The notes below the pieces were generated by a model. That model saw nothing but the letters and a program-made list of their open reading frames with translations. It did not search any database and had not been told where the DNA came from. The translations under genes and the position numbers were made by a program. A DNA stretch of 64,000 nucleotides from Actinomycetaceae bacterium (lineage in GTDB: Bacteria > Actinomycetota > Actinomycetes > Actinomycetales > Actinomycetaceae), in assembly GCA_030527545.1 (NCBI GenBank), contig JAUNAP010000001.1:124001-188000 (forward strand), given 5' to 3'. This document shows positions 44,872 to 54,285 of the stretch, piece after piece. The stretch's first letter is position 1. The number at the start of each line of letters is the position of its first letter.

Positions 44872-45798
44872 ATGAGTGTTCGCGATGTCGTTGCGTGCGG
44901 CGTTGACGGATCTAGGGAGTCCCTCGAGGCGGCCGAGTGGGCCGCTGAGCGCGCGAAGGCGAGCGGGTGGGAGCTTCAGATCGTGTGCGCCTACGCCCTA
45001 CCGTCCTACACCGCCGCTTCCATGGATTCCGGCTTCGCCGCCGTTGACGATGACGCCATAGAAGCCAGCGCACGGGCCGTCGTCGAAGAGGCCGCCGCTC
45101 ACGTTGCCGACACCGGCGTGCGTGTGACGACGCTCGCGCAACAGGGAGATCCGACGGGCGTCCTCGTCGACCTGTCGAGGAGCGTGCGCCTCGTCGTCGT
45201 GGGTACGCGCGGCGGTGGCGGGTTTGCCGATCGGCTCTTGGGCGCCACCTCGTCGGCGCTGCCGGCCTACGCCCACTGCCCGGTGGTTGTTGTGCCTCGC
45301 CACGAGGAAGGCTCGCGCTTTGTTCCGGTCCAGCGCATCGTTGCCGGTGTCGATGGGTCGAATCAGGCCAGCCAGGCTCTGTCGAGTGCCGTGGCGGAGG
45401 CGGTGGCCTGGGGTGCTGAACTCACCGCCGTCGAGACCGTGCCGATGGCTTCTTCGGCGGGGGCGCTCGCGTGGCTGCCGCCGGCCGTTGACCGCTCCGA
45501 GATCTTGCGCGACGTCCGCGATCAGCTGCGCGCCGCGTGCGCGAAGGCGAGCGAAGGTACCGACGTCGACGTGCGCTCCCACGCTCTCGACGGTAACGCC
45601 GCCATGCTCTTGGCCGAGTTTTCCACAGCGGTCGATTTGGTCGTCGTGGGCTCGCGCGGGCGTGGGGGCGTGCGCGGCCTGCTCCTGGGGTCGACCTCGC
45701 AGTCGGTGCTCGCCCACTCGATGTGCCCGGTCATGGTCGTCCCGTCGCGGTCGAAGGATTACGACGAGGCTCCGCGGCCTAAGTGGAGGCGCCGCTAG
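44872..45798 (+). CDS. Tandem universal stress protein (UspA family)
   Basis: 308 residues from the ATG at 44872 (GAGGAGGT upstream), with two Usp domains. Each begins with a VACGVDGS or VAGVDGS motif. The ATP-binding loop is VVGTRGGGGFADRLLGA in the first domain and VVGSRGRGGVRGLLLGSTS in the second; the second fits G-2x-G-9x-G(S/T) fully. Cytosolic stress-survival protein. A TACGAT -10 box is at 44829-44834. The stop codon overlaps that of the convergent gene in the sequence CTAG. Confidence 0.93.
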   Translation: MSVRDVVACGVDGSRESLEAAEWAAERAKASGWELQIVCAYALPSYTAASMDSGFAAVDDDAIEASARAVVEEAAAHVADTGVRVTTLAQQGDPTGVLVDLSRSVRLVVVGTRGGGGFADRLLGATSSALPAYAHCPVVVVPRHEEGSRFVPVQRIVAGVDGSNQASQALSSAVAEAVAWGAELTAVETVPMASSAGALAWLPPAVDRSEILRDVRDQLRAACAKASEGTDVDVRSHALDGNAAMLLAEFSTAVDLVVVGSRGRGGVRGLLLGSTSQSVLAHSMCPVMVVPSRSKDYDEAPRPKWRRR

Positions 45799-46841
45799 GC
45801 GCAACCAGGAGCGCACACGAGGCGCTTGGCCATATCGATCGATACGCGCCCGCCGTAGGGAATGACCTGCTGCGGGCGCGTGTGTCCAAAGTGGAGCCCG
45901 CACACGATGGGGCACGAGGTGAATCTACGTGCGGCCGCACCGAGTTCGGCGTAAAAGTAGGCGCGCATGTCCGCCCGATCGCGGGCGGCGGGAACCCAGC
46001 CGAACGTCGAGGTGGGGGGACGGGCAATGAGGATCCCCGCTGCGCGCTCGAGTGCCCCCTCGCGGCCGAGTTGGGTGAGGACCTGGGCGAGGTCGTGGGG
46101 GTCGGCAAGCTGCTCGGAGGCCTCGAGGATGAGGACGCTACCGGCGAGGGCATCGGGGCTCGGGTGAAGCCCGCGGGCGACGATCGAGCGCAGGGAATCG
46201 AGGCAACCGCCCCAGGTGAGGCCGCTGACGCTCCCCGAGCCATCCCAGATCCACTCTTCGGGATCCGGTTTGAGACACTCCCCGCGCTGGCTTGTACACC
46301 GCTCGTCGTCCCACGACAGGCCGTGGTCTTGGGTCCACGGCGGATCAGTGTAGGTGATCGTCCCCGCTCCGGTGAGTGCCCGCGATAGGGACGTGACGTG
46401 GCACTCGTCGACGCTTGGGCCCGCACCGAAGTGGACGTTCGTGGAACCGCCGTAAATTCCGGCCACGCCCGCCTTCCACAGTGCGTTGAGCAGGTGGGTG
46501 TTGTCGGAATAGCCGGCGAAACGGGTGGGGTGGGCGGCGAGGAGACCCATGTCGAGGTGGGGAATGACCCGGTCGAGATCGAAGCCCCCTAAGGTAGCGA
46601 AGATGGCGCCGACGTTCGGGTTGGCGAAGGCCGCCTCGATGTCGCGAGCCCGCTGGCGAGGAGGGGCACCCTGGAGGCGTGTCGTCGGGTATTCCACGAG
46701 CGGGGAGGAAAAAGCCCGAGCGAGTCGGCAGCGAGCCTGCTCGTGGAGCGCCGGGTTGAGAGCGGGTCCTGCCGTCGAGGGAGAGAGCAGCGCGATCTCC
46801 TGTCCCGGCCGGAATGCGGGGGCGGGGCGAGGGTGTGACAC
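45795..46841 (-). CDS. S66-family peptidase, MccF-like (LD-carboxypeptidase family)
   Basis: 348 residues. The S66 fold is recognised by the nucleophile in FAGYSDNTHLLNALW, Glu in SVLILEASEQL, and His in CGLHFGHTRPQQVIPYG, the typical Ser-Glu-His triad. MccF-type members cleave the isoAsp-phosphoramidate of microcin C and related self-toxic aminoacyl-nucleotides; LD-carboxypeptidase members trim murein stem peptides. Length (about 340) fits MccF. It is last in an aminotransferase-Nudix-S66 operon, 2 nt after the Nudix gene. Confidence 0.85.
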   Translation of the reverse strand: MSHPRPAPAFRPGQEIALLSPSTAGPALNPALHEQARCRLARAFSSPLVEYPTTRLQGAPPRQRARDIEAAFANPNVGAIFATLGGFDLDRVIPHLDMGLLAAHPTRFAGYSDNTHLLNALWKAGVAGIYGGSTNVHFGAGPSVDECHVTSLSRALTGAGTITYTDPPWTQDHGLSWDDERCTSQRGECLKPDPEEWIWDGSGSVSGLTWGGCLDSLRSIVARGLHPSPDALAGSVLILEASEQLADPHDLAQVLTQLGREGALERAAGILIARPPTSTFGWVPAARDRADMRAYFYAELGAAARRFTSCPIVCGLHFGHTRPQQVIPYGGRVSIDMAKRLVCAPGCA

Positions 46842-46843
46842 CT

Positions 46844-47275
46844 TTACCGCTCCTGCGCGGTGGCGGCCAGGTGTGCCCGCAGAGCCGGAAGCGCGGCTTC
46901 GCGCGTGAGCGCAGCCACGTCGTCGCCGATGGGGCCGTGGGGGTCGAGCCAGCGCGTCTGTTCAATTTCTGCGCGCGGCGCAGGGGCGGCAGGCAGGATG
47001 GGGCGGGCGAGAAAAACCGTCCCGACGACGCGGCGGTCGGCTTCATTCGCGGCCGCCGCCTCCCAGGTTCCCAGGCACTCGAGATCACCTGGGGCCAGGG
47101 TCACGCCGGTTTCCTCGCGTACCTCGCGCAGGGCGGCGGCCGATGCGTCCTCTCCTTGGGCGGGCTTGCCGCCGGGGAGGATAAAACGTGTCGTTCCGCG
47201 TTTACGCACCATGAGAACGTGCCCGCAGGCATTGCGCATGATGACGGCGGACACGGTAATGGTGCCCTCGCGCAC
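46844..47275 (-). CDS. Nudix hydrolase
   Basis: 143 residues from a GTG at 47275, with GGGAG 6 nt upstream inside the aminotransferase end. The Nudix box is intact: GGKPAQGEDASAAALREVRE then ETGV. The domain starts VSAVIMRNACGHVLMVRKRG, like MutT-type enzymes that remove diphosphate-linked nucleosides. Substrate unknown. The longer reading to 47458 would overlap the aminotransferase and is rejected. The gene starts 2 nt after the aminotransferase stop. Confidence 0.88.
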   Translation of the reverse strand: MREGTITVSAVIMRNACGHVLMVRKRGTTRFILPGGKPAQGEDASAAALREVREETGVTLAPGDLECLGTWEAAAANEADRRVVGTVFLARPILPAAPAPRAEIEQTRWLDPHGPIGDDVAALTREAALPALRAHLAATAQER

Positions 47276-47276
47276 G

Positions 47277-48446
47277 CTAGCTCCCAAAGACCTCGGTACG
47301 ACGGATGCGTGCGAAGGCTTCACGAATGGCCTCTTCGCCGATCGTGACGGCAAGTCGAATGAAGCCTTCTCCGGATGTGCCGAAAGCCGTGCCCGGTACG
47401 ACGGCGACGTGGGCGTTCGTGAACAGGTAGTCGGCGACCTCGGTCGAGGACATTCCACAGGAGCGAATGTCGACCCACAGGTAGATGGCTCCCGAGGGCG
47501 CAGGAGTGGTCATGTTGGGGGTTGCGTTGACCTCCTCAGCGGCTACTTTGAGCCGCTGGAGGAACATCTCGCGGATGGGTGGGCACACTTCGTCGTGATG
47601 GCGTAGCGCCGCAAGGGCCGCCCTCTGGGAGGGCGTGGGCGCGGAGAAAACGACGTTTTCGTTGATGTCGCGCGCCGCGCCCATGAGCTCGGCCGGGCCC
47701 ATGAGGAAACCGATCCTAAAGCCCGCCATACAGTAGTTCTTGGAGAAGGAGTGCAAGACGATCGTCCGCTCCTTCATCCCCGGCTGGGAGGCGATCGATG
47801 TAAAGGGACGCGCGTAATCGTAAATGGTGTAGATGTCGTCGGCGAGAACGATGAGGTCCTTCGACTTCGCGAGCTCGGCGACCATCGCGAGCGTTTCTTC
47901 ATCCCACACGGCGCCGGTCGGATTCGTGGGCGTGTTAACGATGATGGCGCGCGTGGCGTCGGTGATGGCCTCTTCGAGGGCGTCGCGCCGGGGCAGGAAG
48001 CCGTCTTCTGCCCTGGTGGGAACGAAGACGGGAACTCCGTGTGCCATGGCAATCTGGTCGGGGTAGGGGGTGAAGTAGGGCTCGATGACGATGACCTCGT
48101 CGCCCGGATTGAGGATCGTCTGCAAGATGAGCCACATGCCGTGATTGGCCGAAGTGGTCACCATGCATTCGTCGATCGTGTAGTCCACGCCGTAGCGTTT
48201 GCCGAGATGACGGCAGATTTCGCTGCGGAGCTCGGGTTGGCCCAGCGACTCGGTGTAGTGGGTGTGGCCGTTGAGCATGTCGGCGTGCATGGCCTCGAGT
48301 ATCCGCGCGTCAGTGGTGAGATCCGGGTCGCCGAGGGTGAAGTTAATCATGTCGGGTACTGCTAGAGCCGCGTCTCCGGCTGTCGACATGAGGTTTTCTT
48401 TGCGGGTGCGTACGTGCTCGGCGAGGAATCGCTGCGCTGACGTCAT
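47277..48446 (-). CDS. Class I/II pyridoxal-phosphate aminotransferase
   Basis: 389 residues, fold type I. The PLP lysine is in SFSKNYCMAGFRIG; the Asp that holds the pyridine N is in DLIVLADDIYTIYDYA; the C-terminal Arg is in GEGFIRLAVTIG. It likely transfers an amino group from aspartate or an aromatic amino acid, but the substrate cannot be told. It heads an operon with a Nudix hydrolase and an S66 peptidase. Near the top it has a 40-residue N-terminal segment ending VPDMINFTLGDPD, typical of AspAT-like enzymes. Confidence 0.9.
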   Translation of the reverse strand: MTSAQRFLAEHVRTRKENLMSTAGDAALAVPDMINFTLGDPDLTTDARILEAMHADMLNGHTHYTESLGQPELRSEICRHLGKRYGVDYTIDECMVTTSANHGMWLILQTILNPGDEVIVIEPYFTPYPDQIAMAHGVPVFVPTRAEDGFLPRRDALEEAITDATRAIIVNTPTNPTGAVWDEETLAMVAELAKSKDLIVLADDIYTIYDYARPFTSIASQPGMKERTIVLHSFSKNYCMAGFRIGFLMGPAELMGAARDINENVVFSAPTPSQRAALAALRHHDEVCPPIREMFLQRLKVAAEEVNATPNMTTPAPSGAIYLWVDIRSCGMSSTEVADYLFTNAHVAVVPGTAFGTSGEGFIRLAVTIGEEAIREAFARIRRTEVFGS

Positions 48447-48481
48447 AGAAGTCTTCTTTCTCGCGATCTCAAGGTGACCCT

Positions 48482-48499
48482 ACCAGGGTAAATCCTGGT
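48482..48499 (-). terminator. Possible weak terminator of the symporter gene
   Basis: A 6-bp stem (ACCAGG / CCTGGT) with a GTAAAT loop lies 13 nt after the symporter stop. It is short and has no clear T tract. Confidence 0.3.
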
Positions 48500-48511
48500 C
48501 CGCCGCGGAGG

Positions 48512-50008
48512 CTAGCCCTCGGCAAGTGCGGCACGCTCGGCGGGGGAGAGGTTCGGCGTGATCCTCTTGCGATCGAGAACGGTGACGAGCGTGTAGGAGA
48601 CGATGGACAGGGCGAGGCCCACCATGATGGGCCAGTTCCCGCCGATAGCAAAGTCCGCCCTGCCGGTGGTTTCGCCGTAGATCATCGTGCCCGCGACACC
48701 GAGGAAGGAAACGGGCAGGGAAACGAGACCGGCCCTGGGGGAGACTCGTTTGAGGACGAAGCCCGCGATGACGGGAATAAAGACGCAGCCGGACAGGAAG
48801 CCGTAGGCGAGATCGAGGGCCTTGAACAGGTCGGAAATAACGACGGCGAGCCCCATCATGACGACGCCGAGGACGGCGGCGATACCGCGGTTGATCCACA
48901 CCTCTCGCGTGGCCGACGGGCGGGTCTGGTCGGCTTCCTCTTCAACGTCGGTGACGATTCCGCGCACGAGGCGCAGATAGATGTCGTTGTAGACCACGGT
49001 CGAGCAGGCGAGGATTGTGCCGGAGGCGACCGACATGGCCGCCGCAATCGCCGCAGCCAGCAAGATCCCGGCGACGCCAACCGGCAGGAACTGAGCAACG
49101 CCGGCAGAGAAGGCTTCGGAGGGGTCGGCCAGGTGCGGCACGACGATGGCTGTGGCCATGCCGAGCAGGACTCCGCCGAGGGCGTAGATGATGGCATACA
49201 CGCCCGCCGAAAGGGTGCCCGCGCGTGCGATGCGGTCGTTCTTGGCGGTGAAGACGCGCTGCCAGATGTCTTGGCCGATGACGAGACCGGGGACATAGAG
49301 GAGGATCCAGTAGAGGGTCCCTTGGAAACCCAGGGAAGTAATGTCACGGTGAGAGGCGGGAACCTGCTCGAGGAATCCCGAGATACCGCCGATCTTGGGG
49401 TGGGCGAAGACGAATATCGGTACGAGGATGATGATGCCGGCGGTCTTGACGATGAACTGGAGGAGGTCGGTCATCGTCACGCTCCACATGCCCCCGACGA
49501 AGGTGTAGAAGATGACGACGCCGCCACCGACGAGCATGCACACGGTCGTGGACCAGCCGACGATGCCTTGCAAGATGGCGCCGATGGAGACGATCTGGAC
49601 GACCGTGAGGGAGACGGTGTAGATGATCGTGAGGATGGCGGAGAGAATTCTCGCTGTCGGACCATAGTTGCGTTCGATGACCTCCGCCATGGACAGTGCC
49701 CTCAGGCGTGAGAGCTTCGAGGACACGAGCATCCCGAGGACGATGAGGCCCATGCCCAGGGAACCTCCGACCCAGACGCCGGCGACGCCGACCTCGTAGC
49801 CGCGTTGGGCGCCACCGACCGTGACGGCACCGCCGACGGCGAGGGCGGCCATGCACGAGAAGAACATGGGGAAGCGCAGCCGCCTGCCGGCCACGAGGTA
49901 GTCGTCGCGGGTCGTCGCGAAACGGTAGGAGACGACGCCGATGATGATGAGGACGATGAAATAGGCGGCGATGACGCCGAAGTCGATGGCAGACAGGTGA
50001 AGCTTCAT
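48512..50008 (-). CDS. Sodium/solute symporter (SSS family)
   Basis: 498 residues with about 13 hydrophobic segments. Family marks are TTRDDYLVAGRRLRF, the GGAVTVGGAQRGYEVG stretch, and SVASGTILACSTVVYNDIY with the sodium-site serines. It couples Na+ entry to uptake of an organic solute; the substrate (amino acid, carboxylate or other) cannot be assigned. The ATG at 50008 is preferred over an upstream start at 50083. Divergent from sucCD. Confidence 0.88.
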   Translation of the reverse strand: MKLHLSAIDFGVIAAYFIVLIIIGVVSYRFATTRDDYLVAGRRLRFPMFFSCMAALAVGGAVTVGGAQRGYEVGVAGVWVGGSLGMGLIVLGMLVSSKLSRLRALSMAEVIERNYGPTARILSAILTIIYTVSLTVVQIVSIGAILQGIVGWSTTVCMLVGGGVVIFYTFVGGMWSVTMTDLLQFIVKTAGIIILVPIFVFAHPKIGGISGFLEQVPASHRDITSLGFQGTLYWILLYVPGLVIGQDIWQRVFTAKNDRIARAGTLSAGVYAIIYALGGVLLGMATAIVVPHLADPSEAFSAGVAQFLPVGVAGILLAAAIAAAMSVASGTILACSTVVYNDIYLRLVRGIVTDVEEEADQTRPSATREVWINRGIAAVLGVVMMGLAVVISDLFKALDLAYGFLSGCVFIPVIAGFVLKRVSPRAGLVSLPVSFLGVAGTMIYGETTGRADFAIGGNWPIMVGLALSIVSYTLVTVLDRKRITPNLSPAERAALAEG

Positions 50009-50111
50009 GCCTGATCCTAGGTCTCTTGGAAACAACGCTCTTCCACTGTAGTCGCTGGCAGGATCTGGTGCGTTCCGCGTCAAACAGTGGGCCGAAAGTC
50101 CCTCGCCTGGC

Positions 50112-50117
50112 TAGACT
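50112..50117 (+). promoter_or_regulatory. -10 box of the sucCD promoter
   Basis: TAGACT at 50112-50117 would start transcription near 50124, giving a leader of about 48 nt that contains GAAAGGAAG 8 nt before the sucC GTG. Confidence 0.5.
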
Positions 50118-50171
50118 GGGGGTCGAAGGCGTGCCCTCGAGGCGCGCAGCCGACGAAGAAAGGAAGTCAGC

Positions 50172-51332
50172 GTGGACCTCTACGAGTACCAGGCGCGTGA
50201 GCTCTTCGCGAAACATGGGGTTCCCGTCATTCCCGGCACCGTCGTTGAGACTGCGCAAGCAGCTCGCGAGGCAGCCGAGAAGGCCGAGGGCCTGTGCGTG
50301 GTGAAGGCCCAGGTCAAGATCGGTGGTCGCGGCAAGGCCGGCGGTGTCAAGCTTGCCAAGACACCCGAGGAAGCCGAGGCGGCGGCCGAGGCCATCTTGG
50401 GGATGGATATCAAGGGGCACGTCGTCTCGCGCGTCATGGTTGTTCCGGCGGCCGATATCGCTGCGGAGTATTACTTCTCGATCCTCCTCGATCGCTCGAA
50501 TCGCCGCCAGCTGGCGATGTGTTCGCGTGAGGGCGGGATGGAGATCGAACAGCTGGCGAAGGAGCGGCCCGAGGCACTCGTCAAGCGGCCTCTGGGCCCC
50601 GAGGGCATCACGCAGGAGGTCGCCGAGGAGATCCTCACCGACGCCGGCTTTAGCTCGGAGGAGATCGAGGCCCTCGCCGACGTGCTGGTTAAACTGTGGA
50701 CGGTCTACCGCGAGGAGGATGCCCAGCTCGTTGAGGTCAATCCGCTCGTCATGTGCACGGATGAGACCCCGACGGCCCTCGACGGCAAGGTGACCCTCGA
50801 CGACAACGCGAGATTCCGTCATCCTGAGCATGCCGAGCTCGTCGATCAGGCGAGCGAGGATCCGCTGGAGGCGAAGGCCAAGGAGCGGGGGCTCAACTAC
50901 GTCCACCTCGACGGCGAGGTCGGGATCATCGGCAACGGCGCCGGTCTCGTCATGTCGACGCTCGACGTGGTCGCCTACGCCGGCGAGGCCTATGGCGTGC
51001 GTCCAGCGAACTTCCTCGACATCGGCGGTGGCGCCTCGGCGCAGGTGATGGCGGACGGTCTCGACATCATCTTGTCGGACCCGCAGGTCAAATCCGTTTT
51101 TGTCAATGTCTTCGGCGGAATCACGGCCTGCGATGCGGTCGCAGAGGGGATCGTTAAGGCGTTGGAGATACTCGGGGATAAGGCGGCTAAGCCGCTGGTC
51201 GTGCGGCTCGACGGCAACGCGGTCGAAGCGGGCCGCGACATTCTCTCTCGGGCGGCGCACCCGCTCGTCACGATGGTCGACACGATGGACGGCGGCGCGG
51301 CGAAGGCCGCGGAGCTGGCCGCGCAGAAGTGA
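50172..51332 (+). CDS. sucC: Succinyl-CoA synthetase beta subunit
   Basis: 386 residues. The ATP-grasp fold starts [38 protein letters not shown] forms the nucleotide loop, and the CoA-ligase domain ends with [18 protein letters not shown] and [14 protein letters not shown]. It makes succinate and ATP/GTP from succinyl-CoA in the TCA cycle with SucD. GTG start. Seven nt separate it from sucD. Confidence 0.96.
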   Translation: MDLYEYQARELFAKHGVPVIPGTVVETAQAAREAAEKAEGLCVVKAQVKIGGRGKAGGVKLAKTPEEAEAAAEAILGMDIKGHVVSRVMVVPAADIAAEYYFSILLDRSNRRQLAMCSREGGMEIEQLAKERPEALVKRPLGPEGITQEVAEEILTDAGFSSEEIEALADVLVKLWTVYREEDAQLVEVNPLVMCTDETPTALDGKVTLDDNARFRHPEHAELVDQASEDPLEAKAKERGLNYVHLDGEVGIIGNGAGLVMSTLDVVAYAGEAYGVRPANFLDIGGGASAQVMADGLDIILSDPQVKSVFVNVFGGITACDAVAEGIVKALEILGDKAAKPLVVRLDGNAVEAGRDILSRAAHPLVTMVDTMDGGAAKAAELAAQK

Positions 51333-51339
51333 GGTTACG

Positions 51340-52257
51340 ATGACTGTTTTTCTTAACAAGGATGCCCGCGTCGTCGTCCAGGGGATGACGGGTTCTGAAG
51401 GACGCAAACACACCCAGCTCATGCTGTCGGCGGGCACGCGCATCGTTGGCGGTACTAATCCGCGCAAGGCCGGCCAGAGCGTGACTTTTGACCTCACCCC
51501 GACCGGTCCGGGCGCCGGTGACGTCTCACCGGGCACGGTCGATATTCCGGTTTTCGGCACGGTTGCCGAGGCGAGAGACAAGGCCGGCGCGAACGTCTCG
51601 GTCGTCTTCGTTCCGCCCGCTTTCGTCAAGGATGCGGTCCTGGAGGCAATCGAGGCGGAGATTCCCCTGTGCGTTGTCATTACCGAGGGAATCCCGGTTC
51701 AAGACGCCACCGAGTTCGTTCAGGCTTCCCTCGGGTCGAAGACGCGCATCATCGGGCCGAACTGTCCGGGCATTATCTCGCCCGGTCAGTCGAACGTGGG
51801 TATCACCCCGGCCACGATCACGGGTGAAGGTCGGGTGGGCCTTGTGTCAAAGTCGGGCACTCTTACCTACCAGCTCATGTACGAGCTTCGCGATCTCGGC
51901 TTTACGACGGCGATGGGGATCGGCGGGGACCCGGTGGTCGGCACCACTCATATCGATGCGCTCGAGGCGTTCGAGGCAGACCCGGATACCGAGCTCATCG
52001 TCATGATCGGAGAGATCGGTGGTGACGCCGAGGAACGCGCCGCCGACTACATCCGCGAACACGTGACGAAGCCCGTTGTCGCCTATGTTGCGGGCTTCAC
52101 CGCTCCCAAAGGCAAGACCATGGGGCACGCTGGCGCGATCGTGTCGGGATCCTCGGGCACGGCGGAAGCCAAGAAGGCCGCTCTCGAGGCCGCGGGAGTG
52201 AAGGTCGGTAAGACCCCGTCGGAGACGGCGCGCCTCGCGCGCGAGGCGCTCAGTTAA
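51340..52257 (+). CDS. sucD: Succinyl-CoA synthetase alpha subunit
   Basis: 305 residues from the ATG at 51340. The CoA-binding Rossmann domain shows [18 protein letters not shown], the phosphate-bearing His is in [20 protein letters not shown], and the ligase domain has [14 protein letters not shown]. It forms the catalytic heterodimer with SucC. The last 8 nt overlap the stop of the convergent small membrane gene. Confidence 0.97.
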   Translation: MTVFLNKDARVVVQGMTGSEGRKHTQLMLSAGTRIVGGTNPRKAGQSVTFDLTPTGPGAGDVSPGTVDIPVFGTVAEARDKAGANVSVVFVPPAFVKDAVLEAIEAEIPLCVVITEGIPVQDATEFVQASLGSKTRIIGPNCPGIISPGQSNVGITPATITGEGRVGLVSKSGTLTYQLMYELRDLGFTTAMGIGGDPVVGTTHIDALEAFEADPDTELIVMIGEIGGDAEERAADYIREHVTKPVVAYVAGFTAPKGKTMGHAGAIVSGSSGTAEAKKAALEAAGVKVGKTPSETARLAREALS

Positions 52258-52498
52258 GAGGCGGATCCTCGGCGGCGTCCCCGTTTTCTTCCGGGGGCGC
52301 CGCCGGCGTTCGCGCCGGTGCGATGGCGGGCAGGACGAGAGAGATGAGGAGCGCGAGACCGATAAGGAAGAAAGGAACGAGCGCCAGGTAGACGAGCGGT
52401 AGTCGCAACCCGAGGGCCACCGCCACACCGAGGACGCACGTGCCCAGGACAAAGATGAGGTAAACGCACCATCCGGGCTTCAAACTGTCGTGGTTCAC
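52250..52498 (-). CDS. Small two-helix membrane protein
   Basis: 82 residues. Two hydrophobic segments ([19 protein letters not shown] and [20 protein letters not shown]) are followed by a Pro/Ala/Glu-rich tail. A GTG start overlaps the stop of the PspC/LiaF-like gene (GTGA), so it is translationally coupled to that gene. Its 3' end overlaps sucD by 8 nt. Family unknown; a helper of the neighbouring envelope-stress sensor is possible. Confidence 0.7.
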   Translation of the reverse strand: MNHDSLKPGWCVYLIFVLGTCVLGVAVALGLRLPLVYLALVPFFLIGLALLISLVLPAIAPARTPAAPPEENGDAAEDPPLN

Positions 52499-54168
52499 TG
52501 CTCGCTCCCTTCGTTCTCGTCCGTTCCGTACTCATCTTCGTCCGCATATGTAGGTAGGGGATTGCGTATCGGCTCTCCCGTCGTCACGTTCCCCTCCGCG
52601 TCGGCACTACGGGGCGTGATCGTTGGCGCGGTCGAATCGACGGACATTCCCCACGATGTTGTTCCGGGGAAGACACCGCCGCCCTCGCAGTCACTGGGTC
52701 GCCACGTGGGGCAGACGTGGTCCTGGAAGAGGTAGGTGCTGCCGTCGCTTGCCTTTTCGGTCGTACCTTCCCAGAAGGGGACCCTTTCGTCAATGGTGAT
52801 AGCGCCGGCGCCTACCTCGACGTCAATGGTGACGGCGGGCGTGCCCTCGCCGATGATATAGGTCGTGTCCCAGGCGTTCCCGGCGCGTTCGAAGAGGGGA
52901 GCGATCCGGGAGGACACGGTGAGAGTGCGCAGCGGCTCGGAGTTGGCGTCGTAGCCTATTGCGGGGTCCTCGTAAACGTAGTTGGTGTTGAACGGGTCGA
53001 CGTTGGTGGCGTCCATGAGGCTCAGGCGCGGGCCGATGGTGTCGACAGTGAGGGTTCCCGTAGCTTTGAGGTTCTTCATCACGTGCGCCGTTACTGCGCC
53101 CGTCCCCAATCGGGTGCGCACGCGGGCGGTGACGCCCGACGGGACCGAGACTGCGACCTCCCCGCCGACGAGGCGGGCGGAATAGTGGGTGGAGCGTTCG
53201 GGATCGGCTTCGATGTTGATCATGCCGAACAAGCGGTTGACGTGTGGGGCCTGCGGGGTGAGGCTGCGTTCGGTATCGGCCCACGCCCTCACGCCAGGAA
53301 TGGGGGCCACCAGGGAATAGGCGAGGATGAGGGGGGCGACGAGCCCGCCGACGAGGAGCGTCGATACCGCCGTCATCCACCCGCCGTTGCGTCCGCGCAC
53401 GTGGCTAAACAGCGCACCTGTGGCCACAATAAGGCCGCACACGCTGAGCGTGAACAGCGGGACGGAGAAGCTGAGCTGGTCAACGTTCAAGCCCACGAGG
53501 GTCGTAAGGGGAACAAGGCACAGCGCTAGTGCAAGCACGACGAAACTGACGCGCCTGTCGGGACCCTGCCGGCGGGCGCGAGGTAGGTCTGCACCGCCAC
53601 CGTCGGCGGGGTGTGGGAGTACCTGGGTTGGCTCTTCTCCCGCCGGTGTGTGCGCCGCAAGGTCCGGGAGCACCTCGGCTCTATCTTTGTGCTCGGGTTG
53701 AGAACGTGAATGGCCGGTGCGCCGTATTTTCTCCAGCAGGCGAGAAGCCACGACAATGACGAGGAGCCCCAGGAGGAGAATCGGAGCCGCTATCGCCGCG
53801 ACGGCGGCGTGGCTCGGGTGGGAGATGAGCGCCCACATGAAAAGGAGCGCGGCGAGCACAGCACCGAGGATGTCTACCGGTCGGGCTTTCAGGGTGAGGA
53901 TGTTCTCCAAGGGAATTGCGTCGGACTCGTCGGGGAGTAAGAGCCAGGCGAGCACGTAGGCTCCGGCGACGAGGAAGCCCGCGGTTGAGCCAAGAAGGGA
54001 CAGCGCGAACAGTCCGAGACCGACGCATACGCGTACGAGCACAGGGTCGAGGTGGGTGATCCGCGCGATGAGGGCACACACGCCGCCAATGGCCGGGCGC
54101 GGGCCACGCACAAGATCGGCGCGATGAAAGCCGGCAAAAAACGTTTCGATGTGCGACTGCTTGTCCAT
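52495..54168 (-). CDS. PspC-domain membrane protein with LiaF-like C terminus
   Basis: 557 residues. An N-terminal PspC domain (RPAIGGVCALIARITHLDPV, then a transmembrane helix) is followed by further helices, a cytoplasmic Arg/Pro linker, and from about residue 330 a beta-rich region of the LiaF/DUF1707-like kind with repeated VGGEVAVSVPSG and GEGTPAVTIDVEVGAG stretches. PspC proteins respond to membrane stress; LiaF-like domains restrain a partner kinase. It is divergent from a PspC-histidine-kinase and response-regulator pair, which fits a three-part sensor. Confidence 0.8.
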   Translation of the reverse strand: MDKQSHIETFFAGFHRADLVRGPRPAIGGVCALIARITHLDPVLVRVCVGLGLFALSLLGSTAGFLVAGAYVLAWLLLPDESDAIPLENILTLKARPVDILGAVLAALLFMWALISHPSHAAVAAIAAPILLLGLLVIVVASRLLEKIRRTGHSRSQPEHKDRAEVLPDLAAHTPAGEEPTQVLPHPADGGGADLPRARRQGPDRRVSFVVLALALCLVPLTTLVGLNVDQLSFSVPLFTLSVCGLIVATGALFSHVRGRNGGWMTAVSTLLVGGLVAPLILAYSLVAPIPGVRAWADTERSLTPQAPHVNRLFGMINIEADPERSTHYSARLVGGEVAVSVPSGVTARVRTRLGTGAVTAHVMKNLKATGTLTVDTIGPRLSLMDATNVDPFNTNYVYEDPAIGYDANSEPLRTLTVSSRIAPLFERAGNAWDTTYIIGEGTPAVTIDVEVGAGAITIDERVPFWEGTTEKASDGSTYLFQDHVCPTWRPSDCEGGGVFPGTTSWGMSVDSTAPTITPRSADAEGNVTTGEPIRNPLPTYADEDEYGTDENEGSEQ

Positions 54169-54206
54169 ATCTCGACACCATCACGTGTCGGGGTGTTCTC
54201 GCTAGT

Positions 54207-54218
54207 AGGGGATCCCCT
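54207..54218. promoter_or_regulatory. Palindrome in the divergent PspC control region
   Basis: AGGGGATCCCCT is a perfect 12-bp palindrome in the 117-nt gap between the LiaF-like gene and the PspC kinase gene. It is a candidate operator for the response regulator, but there is only one copy. Confidence 0.35.
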
Positions 54219-54285
54219 GATTATTCCCTGAATCTTCCCCTATTTTCTCCCTCTGCTCTTCCGGCCCGAGCCTGCGGGTGCGACG

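Noticed and set aside
49344-51680. 778-codon open frame opposite sucC and across the symporter gene
   Set aside because: Overlaps two certain genes on the other strand or frame; composition typical of a shadow frame.
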